Assembly: GCF_027580225.2 (NCBI RefSeq)
Contig: NC_073361.2
Span: forward strand, 21,399,001-21,463,000
Source of the DNA: Misgurnus anguillicaudatus
Taxonomy: Eukaryota; Chordata; Actinopteri; Cypriniformes; Cobitidae
Direction: 5' to 3'
Length of the DNA stretch: 64,000 bases
Part shown: one piece after another, positions 60,557-64,000 of the stretch
Numbering within the stretch: position 1 is the stretch's first letter
How the letters are laid out: the number at the start of each line of letters is the position of its first letter
Notes under the pieces: model-generated
What the model was told of the DNA's origin: nothing
Databases searched by the model: none
Seen by the model: the letters and a program-made list of their open reading frames with translations, nothing else
Position numbers and translations under genes: made by a program

Positions 60557-61389
60557 TGTTTTTTGAAGACATCAAAACAATGGTGCTATGCTAGTTGTAT
60601 GAGCTCTGTTGAAGGCCTTGGTTTAAACCAGTAGTTTTTCACAAAGCAGATTACACAATCTAAGTGAAGAAGGCCATATGCTTCAATTATAAAGGAAACA
60701 CTTTAAATTCATAGTCCCCCTGATATCCTCCCACAGAATACGGTTTAAGCACAGTCATAATAAAAATGTCAGTATTTTGCTCATTTCCTTTCCACTGTTG
60801 ACAAATAATACAAACATATCACCTGTTCTCTTAATGGAAACCCCCAACCAGAATGCATCAAACTGCCATTAGGATTTTCATTTTGCTCGGGTTATTTAAC
60901 TTGCAACGCGCAACAGAAGTGTTCAGTTCCGTGTAAGCTCACCGAACGCTCGTAAACCTTTACCGAGAAAATTCCTTGGCTGTTTCTCATTCTTTACACT
61001 TCTATCCTGCTATCAATCCTTTATGCTGGATTGCGTTGAATGAATGGAATTTTCTTTCTTTCTCTTCTTCTATGTCTCTCAGGCAGTGATATATGGTCGC
61101 AGGCGAGGGCTGAGATGAAGTGAAGAAAAGTAAATACTAATGCAATTATTCCAGCCAAAGTGTCTTATTGATATATAGGCTCCTCTAATCCTCTTTATAT
61201 CAGTGGTTTCAATATTAGAGAAACAGTGTGAATGCAGTAATAAACATATAAGAGCTTTCGGAATATCTTGGCTTCCTTTTTTTGTTTTAGTTTTTTGCCT
61301 TTGTAGCAAAGAAACTCAGTGAACAATTTACATTTAATTATATCTGTTCTTTCCTTTTGTTGCCAGTAAAAAGTACAGAAAAACTCATA
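60557..61389. other. gene-free stretch
   Basis: Unique-looking sequence without a recognisable gene or mobile element. Confidence 0.4.
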
Positions 61390-61570
61390 TATATACACCC
61401 AGAAAAGATGGCACCCAAGCTGTCACTGCGACAGTACCCTTTATGCACCATTTAGGTACAGATATGTAAACATTTGGTACTTATACAGGTATGTACATTT
61501 GACATATTAACATGAACTCTTTGGTACCTCCGAGGTACAAATATAAACTGTAGGTGCAAACATAGGGGAG
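61390..61570. repeat. GGTACC-rich interspersed repeat fragment
   Basis: Contains CTGTCACTGCGACAGTACCC, then repeated GGTACxxATxTGTA blocks in both orientations, a pattern of a common fish repeat. Ends were not resolved. Confidence 0.5.
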
Positions 61571-61574
61571 AGCG

Positions 61575-62820
61575 GGGTAAGTTGTCACACTTTCACACTG
61601 TCTAACATTTATTGAGCACCATACATCGCAATGGTATAAATCTCATACCAAATGAAGGAAGGAAGTCTTGGGCACATATGTTGTATTCATTACATTTTCA
61701 TATCTTATTTCATGAACAGATTAGAGTGATCTTGACCACATGTGAATATAAAGTTGACTATTCATGAATATCAATCATGTGACTTTTTATGTCATCTGCC
61801 CTTTTTCATCTTACTGCCACCATCTTGAGTACCTACCGAGTACCAGTAGGCTACTTACAATTAGCTAGCTTGCTACGATTTACGGATTTCTTATATTTTA
61901 CTGTCTACGATTCGTACAGATACAGTAAATGGCTACAAAAGACAACATTTCGCACCTTGACTGTCATGAAAAGAAACGCTACTTTCAAAAAATATCATTG
62001 TTAGGGTTTGATCCCTACTCGATCCCTGATGCATTCTTACAGCCGCTGTCCGCTGCTACCGAACTACCATTATTTTTACAACACTAAGAAGGCGCGACAC
62101 AACATGAAACTTTGCTCGAAGTATCAACTGGATCTCTACACATGAACGCGAGCATTGAAAAAAAAGATTTTGAACAACTGACTTTGGCTTTTATGGTGTC
62201 CACTTGCCATCTTTGCCAGACATAAAGAATGATCTTCAAATGCGAATGAATAAATCTTATATGAGGCTTCTTTTCAACTAGAAGGTCAATATTGTTTTTC
62301 ACTTGCGACAAAACAACGAATTATCCATGCATTTATATCGAACTATGCTGTAGGAGCTATCCATCTTTACTCTCCTCCCTCCTTACGTCGCATTCATAGA
62401 TTGATACATCTTGACTGGCAAGATGGCGGCGAGCGGACACCAAAACAGCCAAAGTCAGCTGCTCAAAACCTTTTTTTAGTAAACTCTGTGTACACTAACA
62501 ATGTTCTCAATGCTCGAGTTCAGGTGTAGAGACACAGGTGATACTTTGAGCAGTTTCATGTTGTGTCGCGCTTTCTTGGTAAAACAGCGATTTTACTGCT
62601 CACAACATATTGAAGGCATAGCTTCTAGTTCTTTTGCGACCACTTCAGGTACTCAAAATGGCAAAAGACAAGTTTGAGATGTGAGTGACGTCAGGTGATA
62701 TTCATGAATAGAAGAAGTTGTCACACAAAGTGGCTATTGATTTTTAAGATAGTGCCTCTAGTGTTGGTGTTGGCCAGTGTGACAAACTTACTCATGTGAC
62801 AACTTACTATGTGTGTTCAG
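61575..62820. mobile_element. nested palindromic repeat with GTAAGTTGTCACAC motif
   Basis: The left part has GGGGTAAGTTGTCACAC and the right part TGTGACAACTTACT. Inside, GACTATTCATGAATATCA faces GATATTCATGAATAG. The innermost pair GCGCGACACAACATGAAACT (62092) and AGTTTCATGTTGTGTCGCGC (62552) gives about 130-bp arms. Probably two or more nested elements. No ORF with a domain. Confidence 0.65.
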
Positions 62821-62825
62821 GTGTG

Positions 62826-64000
62826 TTCAACTTCATGTGGCGCCACAAAAACTGACAGCCAGATGACATCGAAGTACCGCGAGAGTGAGACGAAATTAGA
62901 CTTCGTGTGATTTCTCTAATCGTTCTCACGGTACTTTGACGTCATCCGGCTATCGGTTCTCACCGTGCCGCATAAAGTCGAACAACCCTTTCAACCTCAT
63001 GCAGCGCCGCAAAAACCAACAGCCAGATGACATCGAAGTACCGCGAGAGCGAGACGAAATTAGACTTCATATGATTTCTCTAATCGTTCTCGTGGTACTT
63101 TGACGTCATCCGTCTGTCAGTTCTTGCGGCGCCGCATAAAGTTGAACAACCCTTTCAACTTCATGTGGCGCCACAAAAACCAACAGCCAGATCACATCGA
63201 AGTACCGCGAGAGCGAGACGAAATTAGACTTCGTATGATTTCTCTAATCGTTCTCGTGGTACTTTGACGTCATCCGGCTATCGGTTCTTGCCGTGCCGCA
63301 TAAAGTCGAACAACCCTTTCAACTTCATGCGGCGCCGCAAAAACCAACAGCCAGATCACATCGAAGTACCGCGAGAGCGAGACGAAATTAGACTTCGTAT
63401 GATTTCTCTAATCGTTCTCGTGGTACTTTTACGTCATCCGGCTATCGGTTCTTGCCGTGCCGCATAAAGTCGAACAACCCTTTCAACTTCATGCGGCGCC
63501 GCAAAAACCAACAGCCAGATCACATCGAAGTACCGCGAGAGCGAGACGAAATTAGACTTCGTATGATTTCTCTAATCGTTCTCGTGGTACTTTTACATCA
63601 TCCGGCTATCGGTTCTTGCCGTGCCGCATAAAGTCGAACAACCCTTTCAACTTCATGCGGCGCTGCAAAAACAAACAGCCAGATCACATCGAAGTACCGC
63701 GAGAGCGAGACGAAATTAGACTTCGTATGATTTCTCTAATCGTTCTCGATGTACTTTTACATCATCCGGCTATCGGTTCTTGCCGTGCCGCATAAAGTCG
63801 AACAACCCTTTCAACTTAATGCGGCGCCGCAAAAACCAACAGCCAGATCACATCGAAGTACCGCGAGAGCGAGACGAAATTAGACTTCGTATGATTTCTC
63901 TAATCGTTCTCGTGGTACTTTTACGTCATCCAGCTATCGGTTCTTGCCGTGCCGCATAAAGTCGAACAACCCTTTCAACTTCATGCGGCGCCACAAAAAC
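62826..64000. repeat. 164-bp palindromic satellite, more than seven units, open at right edge
   Basis: CAACTTCATG (or close variants) recurs at 62828, 62992, 63156, 63320, 63484, 63648, 63812 and 63976, an exact 164-bp period. Each monomer is itself an inverted repeat: CAAAAACCAACAGCCAGAT through CGAAGTACCGCGAGAGCGA pairs with TCGTTCTCGTGGTACTTT through CGGCTATCGGTTCTTG, separated by about 32 bp. Monomers are CpG-rich and 90-98% alike by eye; inner copies share TTTTACGTCAT while the first ones have TTTGACGTCAT. The array continues beyond the window. Confidence 0.97.

Noticed and set aside
62826..64000. CRISPR array
   Set aside because: The 164-bp units repeat in full with no unique spacers, and the sequence is clearly eukaryotic.

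Overview
The window looks like teleost fish DNA, most likely a cypriniform (carp/zebrafish relative). That is an inference from AT-rich, intron-like sequence packed with hAT, Tc1, TTAA-target and palindromic MITE families and tRNA-derived SINEs of the kinds common in these fishes. I find no exon of an ordinary host gene that I can name. Apart from two genes carried by a transposon, most open reading frames here are short chance ORFs or are generated by tandem repeats.

The centrepiece is at 50248-56966: a 6.7 kb DNA transposon that looks complete. It is bounded by TTAA on both sides and by 16-bp terminal inverted repeats (15/16 identical). On the plus strand it carries a 12-exon gene (50567-54997) whose exons join without a stop or frameshift into 747 codons: an N-terminal THAP zinc finger, an acidic linker, two CxxC pairs and a transposase-like body. 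On the minus strand, convergent to it, is a 3-exon gene (56775-55696) of 200 codons, also intact, encoding the cysteine-rich domain that forms the C-terminal 'ballast' of the P2X7 receptor, with no channel part. A THAP domain plus TTAA target sites points to the Kolobok superfamily. The element therefore appears to be an autonomous transposon with a second gene. A hAT element, itself invaded by a 239-bp MITE, has landed two bases beyond the transposase stop codon.

Layout: 1-14.9 kb is gene-free and holds a dead Tc1 element, four hAT-type elements with readable target duplications (one with a nested palindrome), small MITEs and microsatellites. 14.9-17.1 kb is a 2.2 kb polypyrimidine array. 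17.1-20.4 kb is mostly unique and contains a candidate 18-nt microexon. 20.8-21.7 kb is a 24-bp minisatellite (about 37 units). 22-37.5 kb alternates unique sequence with MITEs, several of them at TTAA. 37.5-48 kb is dominated by nested palindromic elements. 50.2-57.0 kb is the two-gene transposon. 57-62.8 kb holds a hAT element, GA repeats and palindromic MITEs. From 62.8 kb to the right edge runs a satellite with an exact 164-bp period whose monomers can each fold into a long hairpin.
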